DNA from: an uncultured Prevotella sp.
GTDB lineage: Bacteria; Bacteroidota; Bacteroidia; Bacteroidales; Bacteroidaceae
Assembly (NCBI GenBank): GCA_937892695.1
Contig: CALBJK010000270.1
Location: 1-18,388, forward strand
Reading direction: 5' to 3'
DNA length: 18,388 nt
Part shown: piece by piece, positions 1 to 7,440 of the stretch
Layout of the letters: each line of letters begins with the position of its first letter
Numbering within the stretch: position 1 is the stretch's first letter
Made by a program: the position numbers and the translations under genes
Notes under the pieces: generated by a model
The model's database searches: none
What the model was told of the DNA's origin: nothing
The model's input: only the letters and a program-made list of their open reading frames with translations

Positions 1-639
1 ATGTGCCGGAGCTTGACGCGAAAGGTTACAATGGGTCATTTTGCACATACTAAAGCCCTTGAATATGCTTCCGACCCTTTGCGCATAAAACGCAACCGCA
101 GTCTGACTCGTCCTCTGAAAAAGATTTTCTTGGATCTCGTAGGTTCGTACAATGCAGCCGTGTTCGATAATGGCAGGGTCAACAAAAGCTACAACGAAAA
201 CGCTCTCGACTTGCTCCCGAAACTGAAAGGAATCGACCTCGCCTATTTCGATCCACCGTATTGTGGCAGCCATGCCGATTATCAATCGTTTTATCACCTT
301 CTGGAAACTTTCGTTGTCTATTGGAAGAATAAGGATTTTGTAAACGGAACAAAACGATACGAACCGAAACGTTTTAGCGGATTCGACAAAAATTCGGAAG
401 CGATAGAAAGTTTCAAATTGTTGTTTGAACGGGCAAAAGACATACCGACATGGCTTGTAAGTTATAACGACCGTAGCTATCCTGACATCGAAACGATGAT
501 AAGTTTGATAAGTCCATATAAGGATGTAAGGGTTGAAAGAAAAAAGTATGGAAACGGGCGCGGCGGAAAAGGAAGCGTCGCCGGAAGCAGTGAGATTGTT
601 CTGATTTGCACCCCAAAAAACATCGCGGCCTATGACTGA
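1..639 (+). CDS. DNA adenine methyltransferase, D12 class (5' truncated)
   Basis: This is the C-terminal part of an N6-adenine DNA methyltransferase that would protect host DNA from the endonuclease encoded next to it. The visible 212 residues contain the catalytic motif DPPY (residues 84-87, in FDPPYCG), followed by an aromatic-rich stretch (YQSFYHLLETF) typical of D12 enzymes. The family's N-terminal AdoMet motif (FxGxG type) is absent, and the frame is open from base 1, so the gene begins upstream and the ATG at position 1 is probably internal. The stop overlaps the next start by 8 nt, a tight coupling common in restriction-modification operons. Base composition is more AT-rich than in the housekeeping genes downstream. 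The methyltransferase class is well supported; the recognition sequence cannot be read from this fragment. Confidence 0.82.
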   Translation: MCRSLTRKVTMGHFAHTKALEYASDPLRIKRNRSLTRPLKKIFLDLVGSYNAAVFDNGRVNKSYNENALDLLPKLKGIDLAYFDPPYCGSHADYQSFYHLLETFVVYWKNKDFVNGTKRYEPKRFSGFDKNSEAIESFKLLFERAKDIPTWLVSYNDRSYPDIETMISLISPYKDVRVERKKYGNGRGGKGSVAGSSEIVLICTPKNIAAYD

Positions 640-1720
640 TTTCGAGAAGTACGACGTGGCTTTCAGAAAAAACGACATGTGTGCGTTTAACGGCGACCCA
701 CTCGGGTTGCTGTGGCTCAAAGTGCGTGCAATAAGCCGCACGAAGATTATGGAAGCTTTTCTTTCTGGCAACTCGATAGAGCTTTCCTCAAAAACTGTAT
801 CAGGACGGGCTAAAGAACTTTATGCCATATTGGTGCAGAGAGCGGACAGCATAGAAATGCTGGACAGATTCTTGCGAGTGAAGTGCCACGAGTGGTACGA
901 CAGCCAAGGCATTGACGAAAACAAGGTGAAAGACAACCTTTACAAGGTTCGACATTATGAATGGGGAGGCGACTATACCAATTCGCTCGACAAGTATCTC
1001 GTCGGTCGTTACGTTAAAGCCGTGAGAGATTATGATACACTTGTGGAACAAAAAGGAGAAATAGCTTCAAACGCATGGAGCTATGTGCAAGCCAGTTGGT
1101 ACAACAATTGGACCTCTTACCTTATCGAATCCCTTTTCAAGACGCATAGTAGAGTTGTACCTTCGGTTGGAGAAATAAAGAATGTAGATTTCTTCATTGG
1201 CGGAATACCGTTAGACTTGAAAGTCACTTATTTCCCGAAGCAGCTCATGGATGAAAAGTTAAAGCTCAAATTAGGCAAGAAAGAACTTCCGTGGTTGGCT
1301 TCTAAGGCTAAAGAATTAGGAGTGTTTGCGAACAAAGACCTGTCTGATGCTCAAAAGCTTTATGTATTGCGCGAGAAGCTTTGTGAATGCGGATACAGCG
1401 AGGTTGTAGATTCCTTGAATGCTGCAAAGCGGAAAACAGTAAAAGATGCAGAGTCTGGGAAACGGGAATTAATCACTTGGCTCTACTCTAATCAGGGGGA
1501 AATGAGGTTCGGTGCAGAAAACAGAATCTACCTGATTCTTGTCGATTTGTCCGACATGGACAATTCCTGGAAGATGAAAAGGGCATTCTCCGTGCTTGAG
1601 CCGAGAATCAACGAGTATCTTGATAGTTTTGATGAAAATAAACTTGAAAAAGTAGATTTCACCTTTAAAAACTCCGATTACAAAAGCTATTCGGATGCTT
1701 TGTTCGTAATAAAAGAATGA
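632..1720 (+). CDS. putative type II restriction endonuclease, PD-(D/E)XK type
   Basis: This 362-aa protein starts inside the last codons of the methyltransferase gene, so it is most likely the partner restriction enzyme that cuts unmethylated DNA. I do not recognise a named endonuclease family. A plausible PD-(D/E)XK core is visible: E181, then D186 in NVDFF, a short hairpin FIGGIP, and D195-L-K197 followed by a hydrophobic strand. The D-x8-D-x-K spacing over two predicted beta strands is what this fold uses to bind metal. The rest is rich in charged helices with no membrane segment or signal peptide. It is AT-rich like its neighbour. The nuclease role rests on position plus this motif, with no overall sequence match behind it; an accessory protein of the same system is the main alternative. 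Confidence 0.68.
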   Translation: MTDFEKYDVAFRKNDMCAFNGDPLGLLWLKVRAISRTKIMEAFLSGNSIELSSKTVSGRAKELYAILVQRADSIEMLDRFLRVKCHEWYDSQGIDENKVKDNLYKVRHYEWGGDYTNSLDKYLVGRYVKAVRDYDTLVEQKGEIASNAWSYVQASWYNNWTSYLIESLFKTHSRVVPSVGEIKNVDFFIGGIPLDLKVTYFPKQLMDEKLKLKLGKKELPWLASKAKELGVFANKDLSDAQKLYVLREKLCECGYSEVVDSLNAAKRKTVKDAESGKRELITWLYSNQGEMRFGAENRIYLILVDLSDMDNSWKMKRAFSVLEPRINEYLDSFDENKLEKVDFTFKNSDYKSYSDALFVIKE

Positions 1721-1753
1721 GAAAGAACAAATGGAAAACGGTTTTAATATAAA

Positions 1754-2374
1754 ATGATAACCGAAAAAAACATAATATTGACTGCAAGGGCGATGAGCAT
1801 TATGTTCACGCCTTTCTACCTGTCCATTGTCGGACTGGCCGCGCTTTTCATCTTCAGTTACATGAACATGTACCCGTGGCAGTACAAGCTGTGGGTGCTG
1901 GGCATTGTCTATTTCTTTACGATTCTCCTCCCCACCCTTTTCATATATGCTTATAGGCGGTATCGTGGATGGACACTTTTCGAATTGGGAAAGAAAGAGC
2001 GGCGCGTAGTGCCCTATTTAATTTCCATTATCTGCTATTCTTTCTGTTATTATGTTATGCACGCCGTACATATCCCCCACTTTATGAGCAGCATCCTCGT
2101 GGCGGCGTTGATGATACAGATAGTGTGCGCGATAATAAACCTCTGGTGGAAAATATCCACCCATACTGCTGCCATCGGCGGTGTGGCGGGAGCGTTGCTG
2201 GCGTTTGCTCTCATCTTCTCGTACAATCCAATATGGTGGCTCTGTGTTGTAATATTGCTTGCCGGACTGGTCGGTTCTAGCCGTATGATTCTGCGACAGC
2301 ACACACTTACGCAGGTAGTAGTAGGATTCTTCGTAGGGCTTGTGACAGCATACGTAATGATACTGAGCGTATGA
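1754..2374 (+). CDS. PAP2-like integral membrane protein
   Basis: This 206-aa protein has about six hydrophobic segments (roughly residues 15-37, 46-66, 88-107, 111-131, 141-156 and 158-174, with another at 186-205). It resembles the PAP2 family, whose members dephosphorylate phosphatidic acid or undecaprenyl pyrophosphate at the membrane surface. The family signature KX6RP, PSGH, SRX5HX3D is only partly kept. K80/K81 to P87 fits the first motif loosely, S136-T137-H138 stands where PSGH is expected, and S176-R177-x5-H183 matches the third motif, but the last acidic residue is Q187. The two catalytic histidines therefore appear present while the charge relay is altered. It lies 33 nt after the restriction gene and 51 nt before purE, and could be cotranscribed with purE. 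Substrate unknown. Confidence 0.68.
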   Translation: MITEKNIILTARAMSIMFTPFYLSIVGLAALFIFSYMNMYPWQYKLWVLGIVYFFTILLPTLFIYAYRRYRGWTLFELGKKERRVVPYLISIICYSFCYYVMHAVHIPHFMSSILVAALMIQIVCAIINLWWKISTHTAAIGGVAGALLAFALIFSYNPIWWLCVVILLAGLVGSSRMILRQHTLTQVVVGFFVGLVTAYVMILSV

Positions 2375-2425
2375 AAAGACTGCGAAGAGAAAAATATATT
2401 GAACATCAAACATAATAAATAATAT

Positions 2426-2932
2426 ATGACACCACAAGTGAGCATCATCATGGGCAGCACAAGCGACCTGCCAGTAATGGAAAAAGCCTGCAAGTTTCTG
2501 AACGACCTCCAGATTCCCTTTGAGGTAAACGCCCTCTCGGCACACCGCACTCCCGATGCCGTAGAGCAGTTTGCCAAAGGAGCCAGACAGCGGGGAATAA
2601 AAGTAATTATAGCCGGAGCAGGCATGGCTGCCGCTCTTCCGGGCGTGATTGCAGCATCTACTACCCTGCCTGTCATCGGCGTGCCAATAAAGGGAATGCT
2701 CGACGGTCTCGACGCAATGCTTTCGATAATCCAGATGCCGCCGGGCATACCCGTCGCCACAGTCGGTGTGAACGGAGCCATGAACGCTGCCATCCTGGCG
2801 GTGGAAATGATTGCCCTGGCCGACGAGACAGTGGCCGCTAAGCTTCAGCAGTACAAGTCGGGACTCGGAGCGAAGATAGAAAAAGCCAATAAAGACTTGG
2901 CTGAGGTGAAGTACGAGTACAAGACCAACTGA
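2426..2932 (+). CDS. purE: N5-carboxyaminoimidazole ribonucleotide mutase PurE
   Basis: This enzyme rearranges N5-CAIR to CAIR in de novo purine synthesis, in the cytoplasm. The 168-aa length is normal for the family. The N-terminal nucleotide-binding loop (GSTSDLP, residues 10-16), the SAHRTP motif with catalytic H40 (residues 38-43), the GAG loop (64-66) and the conserved segment around PPGIPVATVGVNGAMNAA are all readable. The loop usually written GAGGAAHLPG reads GAGMAAALPG here; from memory this variant is common in Bacteroidota, so it probably marks lineage and does not indicate loss of function. No purK is adjacent. The gene ends just before a strong stem-loop terminator and follows a PAP2-like gene by 51 nt, so the two probably share a transcript. 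Confidence 0.96.
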   Translation: MTPQVSIIMGSTSDLPVMEKACKFLNDLQIPFEVNALSAHRTPDAVEQFAKGARQRGIKVIIAGAGMAAALPGVIAASTTLPVIGVPIKGMLDGLDAMLSIIQMPPGIPVATVGVNGAMNAAILAVEMIALADETVAAKLQQYKSGLGAKIEKANKDLAEVKYEYKTN

Positions 2933-2942
2933 GCTGCTTTTT

Positions 2943-2974
2943 GCCGCCAGGCATGTCCCTGGCGGCTTGATTTT
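2943..2974 (+). terminator. rho-independent terminator after purE
   Basis: A perfect 9-bp GC-rich stem, GCCGCCAGG (2943-2951) with CCTGGCGGC (2958-2966), closes a 6-nt loop and is followed by the T-rich run TTGATTTT. It begins 11 nt after the purE stop and separates purE from ispG. Confidence 0.87.
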
Positions 2975-2984
2975 ATAAAAACAA

Positions 2985-3141
2985 GATGAATATCAGCATT
3001 CAATCCATATCAAATATGAATGCCACCCAGCTTGTTGGACGACACTTCTGTACGTCTATACAAGAGGGATGCCCGAAAATGAATGTCCTGCAGATGTAGA
3101 AGACTAATTAAACTTGTATTGTAAAAATGCGGAAATTCATT
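2985..3141 (-). repeat. dispersed intergenic repeat with terminal inverted repeats, copy 1
   Basis: This 157-bp block is the diverged reverse complement of the block at 17246-17410. Its right end, ATGCGGAAATTCATT (3127-3141), and left end, GATGAATATCAGCAT (2985-2999), are imperfect inverted repeats of one another. An extra copy of the terminal motif, AATGAATGTCC, lies inside at 3078-3088. The best conserved stretch is 3102-3121, where 19 of 20 bases match the other copy. A central imperfect hairpin can form where the other copy also has one. There is no open reading frame or transposase. The right end lies 14 nt before the ispG start, so the element makes up most of the ispG leader. It could be a MITE, a REP-like element or a conserved regulatory RNA. 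Strand is assigned relative to copy 2, taken as plus. Confidence 0.78.
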
Positions 3142-3155
3142 AAATAAAAAATAAA

Positions 3156-5021
3156 ATGACAGACCTTTTCAATTACAGTCGCCGCGAGACACAGCCTGTG
3201 CAGATAGGGGCGATAGGCATGGGCGGCGACAATCCCATACGTGTCCAGTCGATGACCACAACCGACACCAATGACACCGAGGCTTGCGTGGAGCAGGCCG
3301 AGAAGATAATACAGGCCGGGGGCGAGCTGGTGAGGCTCACCACCCAAGGTCGCCGCGAGGCCGAAAACCTCAAGAACATCAATGCCGAACTGAGGGCAAA
3401 GGGGTACATGACGCCACTTGTGGCCGATGTGCATTTCAATCCCAATGTGGCCGATGTGGCCGCACTCTATGCAGAGAAGGTGCGCATCAACCCCGGCAAC
3501 TACGTCGATCCGGCCCGCGTGTTCAAGAAAATAGAATACACCGATGCCGAATACGCCGAAGAGATAAAGAAGATAGAGGCGCGGTTTGTGCCGTTCCTCA
3601 ACATCTGCAAGGCCAACCATACCGCCATCCGCATAGGAGTGAACCACGGTTCGCTGTCCGACCGCATCATGTCGCGCTACGGCGACACGCCCGAGGGCAT
3701 AGTGGAGAGCTGCATGGAGTTTCTGCGTATTTGTAAGGGCGAACATTTTGACAACGTTGTCATTTCCATCAAGGCTTCTAACACGGTTGTGATGGTGCGT
3801 TCGGTGCGTCTGCTTGTCGATACGATGGACCGTGAGGACATGCACTATCCGCTCCACCTCGGTGTGACCGAAGCCGGCGAAGGTGAGGACGGACGTATAA
3901 AGAGTGCTGTGGGTATAGGTGCTTTGCTGGCCGACGGCATAGGTGACACTGTGCGTGTGTCGCTCAGCGAGCCGCCAGAGGCCGAGATACCAGTTGCCCA
4001 CCATCTGGTTGACTATATGACGAGCCGCGCCGGACACGTTATGATACCCGCTGACCCGGCACCGGGCTTCGACTGGCTTCATCCCGAACGCCGTTTCACC
4101 CGGGCCGTCGGTGGAATAGGAGGGTCTAACGTTCCTGTAGTGATAGTTACGGCCAAAGGCGGTGAAGCAGGGCAGGACGGATCTCAATACAATCCCGACC
4201 AGACTCCCGACTTCTTCTATGTAGGGCAGCATCTGCCAGAAAAGCGGGTGAAAGGCCGCAAGTATATTGTCGACTTTAACGTCTACAAAGGCGAAAAAGA
4301 CACTTACCCCATATTCCCATACAACGCCACACCGTTTATAGCTGCAGCCAAATCGCCGCTTAAGTTTCTCGTGCTGCAGTTCGGTGCACCGTCCGAAGAG
4401 TACTTGCCTTGTTTGAAGGCGCATCCCGAATTGGTTGTAGTGAGCATGACCGGTCATAAGAATAGGGTGGGCGACCAGCGCGCTCTCGTACACGAGCTTA
4501 CCGCCAACGGCGTTTACAACCCGGTGGTCTTCACCGAGATGTACCGTCACGACCGCGAACACAAGAGCGACCTTCAGATAGAAGCCGCCGCCGACATGGG
4601 CGCGTTGATGATAGACGGTCTGACCGACGGACTGTGGCTTATGAACGACGGCGACATTACTCTTACAGAGATAGCTGAAACATCGTTTGGCATACTTCAG
4701 GCAGCTCGTCTGCGTACTACCAAGACAGAGTATATAAGCTGTCCGGGCTGCGGCCGCACTTTATATAATCTGCGCGACACCATTGCCCGTATAAAGGATG
4801 CCACCCGTGACATGCGCGGACTGAAGATAGGCATAATGGGCTGTATAGTAAACGGACCGGGCGAAATGGCCGATGCCGACTACGGGTACGTAGGAGCAGG
4901 TCCGGGCAAAGTGTCGCTCTATCGCAAGAAAACGTGCGTGGAGCACGGCATTCCCGAGAGCGAGGCCGTAGAGCATCTGCTCGCGCTTATAAAAGAAGAC
5001 AAGTTGCGTCAAAACAATTAA
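3156..5021 (+). CDS. ispG: 4-hydroxy-3-methylbut-2-enyl diphosphate synthase IspG, long form
   Basis: IspG converts 2-C-methyl-D-erythritol 2,4-cyclodiphosphate to HMBPP, the second-last step of the MEP isoprenoid pathway, using a [4Fe-4S] cluster. The 621-aa length marks the three-domain form found in Bacteroidota, chlamydiae and plants; the common bacterial form is about 370 aa. The TIM barrel occupies roughly residues 1-280 (IRVQSMTTTDT, ADVHFNP, RIGVNHGSLSDR, GVTEAGEGEDGRIKSAVGIG). An insert domain follows, and the cluster domain is at the end. Cluster ligands are C529 and C532 in SCPGCGR and C563 in GCIVNGPGE, with E570 close by. The ATG at 3156 gives the expected N terminus. The gene sits 14 nt after a repeat element and 12 nt before an aldo/keto reductase gene, with which it is probably cotranscribed. 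A long antisense frame here is only a shadow. Confidence 0.97.
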   Translation: MTDLFNYSRRETQPVQIGAIGMGGDNPIRVQSMTTTDTNDTEACVEQAEKIIQAGGELVRLTTQGRREAENLKNINAELRAKGYMTPLVADVHFNPNVADVAALYAEKVRINPGNYVDPARVFKKIEYTDAEYAEEIKKIEARFVPFLNICKANHTAIRIGVNHGSLSDRIMSRYGDTPEGIVESCMEFLRICKGEHFDNVVISIKASNTVVMVRSVRLLVDTMDREDMHYPLHLGVTEAGEGEDGRIKSAVGIGALLADGIGDTVRVSLSEPPEAEIPVAHHLVDYMTSRAGHVMIPADPAPGFDWLHPERRFTRAVGGIGGSNVPVVIVTAKGGEAGQDGSQYNPDQTPDFFYVGQHLPEKRVKGRKYIVDFNVYKGEKDTYPIFPYNATPFIAAAKSPLKFLVLQFGAPSEEYLPCLKAHPELVVVSMTGHKNRVGDQRALVHELTANGVYNPVVFTEMYRHDREHKSDLQIEAAADMGALMIDGLTDGLWLMNDGDITLTEIAETSFGILQAARLRTTKTEYISCPGCGRTLYNLRDTIARIKDATRDMRGLKIGIMGCIVNGPGEMADADYGYVGAGPGKVSLYRKKTCVEHGIPESEAVEHLLALIKEDKLRQNN

Positions 5022-5033
5022 TGCCCCAACATC

Positions 5034-5978
5034 ATGTATACACCGTCAGAAAGTAGATATGTCAATTCGGCCACTATGTACCGCCGTTGTGGGCGTTCGG
5101 GCGTTCTGTTGCCCAAGGTGTCGCTAGGATTCTGGCATAATTTCGGAAGCGTCGACCCATACGAACGCAGCCGTGAACTGACCCATTACGCCTTCGACCA
5201 CGGCATAGTCCATTTTGACCTCGCCAACAACTACGGTCCTGTCTACGGTTCGGCCGAAGAGACGATGGGGCGGCTCATCGACGACGACTTCAGACCCTAT
5301 CGCGACGAACTGTTCATATCTACCAAGGCCGGCTACGACATGTGGCCGGGTCCTTACGGAAACTGGGGTTCGCGCAAGTATCTGATGGCCAGTCTCGACC
5401 AGAGTCTGCGGCGCATGCATCTCGACTATGTCGACTTGTTTTACAGTCACCGCTACGACCCCGACACTCCGCTCGAAGAAACCCTCCAGGCTCTTGTCGA
5501 CATCGTGCATAGCGGCAAGGCTCTCTATGTAGGTATTTCGCGCTGGCCGCTCGAAGCTCTCAAGACCGCTTATCGTTATCTGCTCGACCGCGACGTGCCG
5601 CTGCTCATATATCAGGGACGGCTCAACATGCTCGACCGGGCACCTCTGGAAGAGGGCATTCTCGACTTCTGTCATGCGCATGGGGTAGGGTTCATCTCGT
5701 TCTCGCCTTTGGCTCAGGGACTGCTCACCGACCGCTATCTCAACGGCATACCCGAAGACAGTCGCATGGCTCACAGCCGGTTCCTTCACAGCGACGTGCT
5801 CACTCCCCAGCTAAAAGATCAGCTGAAGGCATGGAACAACGAGGCGAAGGGTAGGGGAGAAACCCTTGCCGACATGGCTCTCCGGTGGATTCTCGAACAG
5901 CAGGGTGTCACGAGCGTTCTCGTAGGGGCAAGCAAGACCAGCCAGATAGAAGACGACTTGAAAGTGATAAACATATAA
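5034..5978 (+). CDS. gpr: aldo/keto reductase, YghZ (L-glyceraldehyde 3-phosphate reductase) type
   Basis: This 314-aa NADPH-dependent oxidoreductase resembles E. coli YghZ/Gpr, which reduces L-glyceraldehyde 3-phosphate and methylglyoxal. The family match is close: the N-terminal YRRCGRSGVLLPKVSLG lead, LGFWHNFG, HFDLANNYGPVYGSAEETMGR, STKAGYDMWPGPYG, YVDLFYSHR, and GKALYVGIS. The aldo/keto reductase catalytic tetrad is complete: D62, Y67, K98 and H139. There is no signal peptide, so it is cytoplasmic. The ATG at 5034 was chosen because the residues before YRRCG also resemble the YghZ N terminus. It begins 12 nt after the ispG stop, which suggests one transcript with ispG, although no shared pathway is obvious. 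The subfamily is clear; the physiological substrate is inferred from E. coli. Confidence 0.88.
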   Translation: MYTPSESRYVNSATMYRRCGRSGVLLPKVSLGFWHNFGSVDPYERSRELTHYAFDHGIVHFDLANNYGPVYGSAEETMGRLIDDDFRPYRDELFISTKAGYDMWPGPYGNWGSRKYLMASLDQSLRRMHLDYVDLFYSHRYDPDTPLEETLQALVDIVHSGKALYVGISRWPLEALKTAYRYLLDRDVPLLIYQGRLNMLDRAPLEEGILDFCHAHGVGFISFSPLAQGLLTDRYLNGIPEDSRMAHSRFLHSDVLTPQLKDQLKAWNNEAKGRGETLADMALRWILEQQGVTSVLVGASKTSQIEDDLKVINI

Positions 5979-6001
5979 TAACCGATAAAAATTATACGCT
6001 T

Positions 6002-6391
6002 ATGAGAAAATTTTTAGTTTCAGCACTGATGCTTGCCACCTTTGCAGTGACGGCAGGTGCGCAGACCGCAGCAACCGATTCAGTAAAAGCCGAGCGCATG
6101 TTCGGTTACGTGCTCAACGACCAGCCCGACAGCCTCTATGCCGGTTTGTCTGACAGGGTGAAGGGCATGGTCAAGCCCGAACAGCTCAAAGGCATCAAAG
6201 CCGCAGTCGAAAGCCAGTTTGGCAAGTACAAGTCGCACGGTCCCTGGAGTCTGCAAGATGTCATGGGCGTGAAAGCTCAGGTGTGCGACGTAGTGTTTGA
6301 GAAAAAGACGCTCTGTGCCGTTGTCGTTTTCGGTGACGACGGCAAGGCTATGGGAGTGCAGATGCTCCCAAGCGAAGCTATAAAGAAATAA
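6002..6391 (+). CDS. small secreted protein, DUF3887-like
   Basis: This 129-aa protein begins with a clear signal peptide (MRKFLVSALMLATFAVTAGA, predicted cleavage near residues 20-21), so it is exported to the periplasm or beyond. The mature part is one small alpha/beta domain: AERMFGYVLNDQPDSLYAGLSD, then MVKPEQLKGI, then a GKYKSHGPW segment and two beta strands. That order fits the DUF3887 family, whose function is unknown and which resembles the SnoaL/NTF2-like fold. The frame stays open back to 5885, but the ATG at 6002 starts the signal peptide and avoids overlap with the aldo/keto reductase gene. It follows that gene by 23 nt. There is no catalytic motif I can name. The secretion call is firm and the family call moderate. 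Confidence 0.74.
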   Translation: MRKFLVSALMLATFAVTAGAQTAATDSVKAERMFGYVLNDQPDSLYAGLSDRVKGMVKPEQLKGIKAAVESQFGKYKSHGPWSLQDVMGVKAQVCDVVFEKKTLCAVVVFGDDGKAMGVQMLPSEAIKK

Positions 6392-6393
6392 CC

Positions 6394-6410
6394 GGCTGTA
6401 AGATACAGCC
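6394..6410 (+). other. short stem-loop after the DUF3887-like gene
   Basis: GGCTGTA (6394-6400) and TACAGCC (6404-6410) form a 7-bp stem with a 3-nt loop just after the stop codon at 6391. No T-run follows, so it is a weak terminator at best. It may protect the upstream mRNA 3' end in a longer transcript reaching the phosphodiesterase gene at 6509. Confidence 0.4.
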
Positions 6411-6508
6411 ATGAAAAGAAAGCGTGGTGTCCGTGCGATGCCTAAGCTGCACACTTTCTTCTGTTTACAGAAAAACTCCTTCAGCAGCCGGGAGAAAGAG
6501 AAAAAACA

Positions 6509-7273
6509 ATGAAAAAACTGTCTTTGATTGCGCTCGCCCTGCTCATGTCGGTGGCAAGCGCAATGGCGGGCGACATCAAGGTTGTCGCACACCGTGGTTA
6601 CTGGAAAACGGCCGGATCGGCTCAAAACTCCATCCGCGCCCTTGTCAAGGCCGACTCTATCGGATGCTACGGCTCCGAATTTGATGTATGGCTCACAGCT
6701 GACAACAAACTTGTCGTCAACCATGACAACTCGATCGGAGGTTTCGTCATTGAGACATCCAAAGCCTCTGACGTGCTGCGCCAGAAGCTGTCCAACGGAG
6801 AACACGTACCTACGCTCGATGCCTACCTCGCGGCTGCAAAGAAGCTGAAAACGCGCCTTGTCTTCGAACTGAAGCCCCACAAGGACAAGGCTCATGAGCT
6901 GAAAGCCGTGAAGATGGTGCTCGCCCGAGTCAAAAAGTTCGGTCTGGAAGACCGCGTCGACTACATCACATTCTCGCGCAACGCCTTTGTGGCTTTCTGC
7001 CGTCAGGTGCCTAAGGGTACGCCGGTATATTATCTCAACGGCGATCTGTCTCCTGAGGACATAAAGAAACTCGGCGGTGCCGGTGCCGACTACCATATCG
7101 ACGTTTTCCGTAAACAGCATCCCGACTGGATAAAGAAGCTTCACGACCTCGGATTGAAGGTGAATATCTGGACTGTCAACAAGCCCGCAGACCTGCAGTG
7201 GTGCATCGACAACGGTGCCGACTTCATCACCACCAACGAACCCGAACTCCTACAGAAGATGCTCAAGAAATAA
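6509..7273 (+). CDS. secreted glycerophosphodiester phosphodiesterase
   Basis: This 254-aa enzyme hydrolyses glycerophosphodiesters, the deacylated phospholipid headgroups, to sn-glycerol 3-phosphate and an alcohol. A signal peptide (residues 1-20, ending SAMA) places it in the periplasm or outer membrane. The GDPD TIM-barrel signature is readable: H28-R29-G30, N40, E57-x-D59 in SEFDVW, H72 in VVNHD, FELKPH near 120, and VNIWTVN near the end. The usual PEN motif reads AQN here, so Q39 stands where a metal-binding glutamate is typical. From memory this also occurs in other Bacteroidota homologues. It lies 117 nt after the DUF3887-like gene with no promoter I can see, and ends just before a strong terminator. 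It is of the GlpQ/UgpQ class, but I would not give a gene symbol. Confidence 0.9.
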   Translation: MKKLSLIALALLMSVASAMAGDIKVVAHRGYWKTAGSAQNSIRALVKADSIGCYGSEFDVWLTADNKLVVNHDNSIGGFVIETSKASDVLRQKLSNGEHVPTLDAYLAAAKKLKTRLVFELKPHKDKAHELKAVKMVLARVKKFGLEDRVDYITFSRNAFVAFCRQVPKGTPVYYLNGDLSPEDIKKLGGAGADYHIDVFRKQHPDWIKKLHDLGLKVNIWTVNKPADLQWCIDNGADFITTNEPELLQKMLKK

Positions 7274-7299
7274 ATAGACAGCTTCTTTTTCTTAATTAT

Positions 7300-7345
7300 A
7301 ATGGCATAGACAGGAATTTTAGGTTTCCTGTCCATGCCATTTTTT
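7300..7345. terminator. strong terminator after the phosphodiesterase gene
   Basis: AATGGCAT-A-GACAGGAA (7300-7316) pairs with TTCCTGTC-C-ATGCCATT (7325-7341), giving two 8-bp helices with one A/C mismatch and an 8-nt loop. Six T residues run from 7340 to 7345. It closes the transcript from the ispG side. Because A-rich sequence lies on the left, weak function on the other strand is possible. Confidence 0.88.
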
Positions 7346-7440
7346 GTTATGTGCCATAGCTCTTTCATTTTGATTTGAAGCTTATGCACAACACCTTTCA
7401 GACAAGTTTATTTTCAACGAGTTACAGCTGCGGTGAAAAT

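Noticed and set aside
2050..2793. Minus-strand open frame over the PAP2-like gene and purE
   Set aside because: It is complementary to purE, which is unambiguous, and the protein has no coherent domain.
3108..4562. A 484-aa open frame on the minus strand opposite ispG
   Set aside because: ispG is certain on the plus strand. The antisense translation is rich in His, Tyr and Val without any domain, signal or conserved motif, as expected for a shadow in a GC-rich conserved gene.
5885..6001. Earlier start for the DUF3887-like gene, adding 39 residues
   Set aside because: The added residues are hydrophilic and lie inside the aldo/keto reductase gene; the ATG at 6002 begins a normal signal peptide.
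6080..7144. A 354-aa minus-strand open frame crossing the DUF3887-like and phosphodiesterase genes
   Set aside because: It covers two plus-strand genes with good signal peptides and spans their spacer. Its translation shows no recognisable family.
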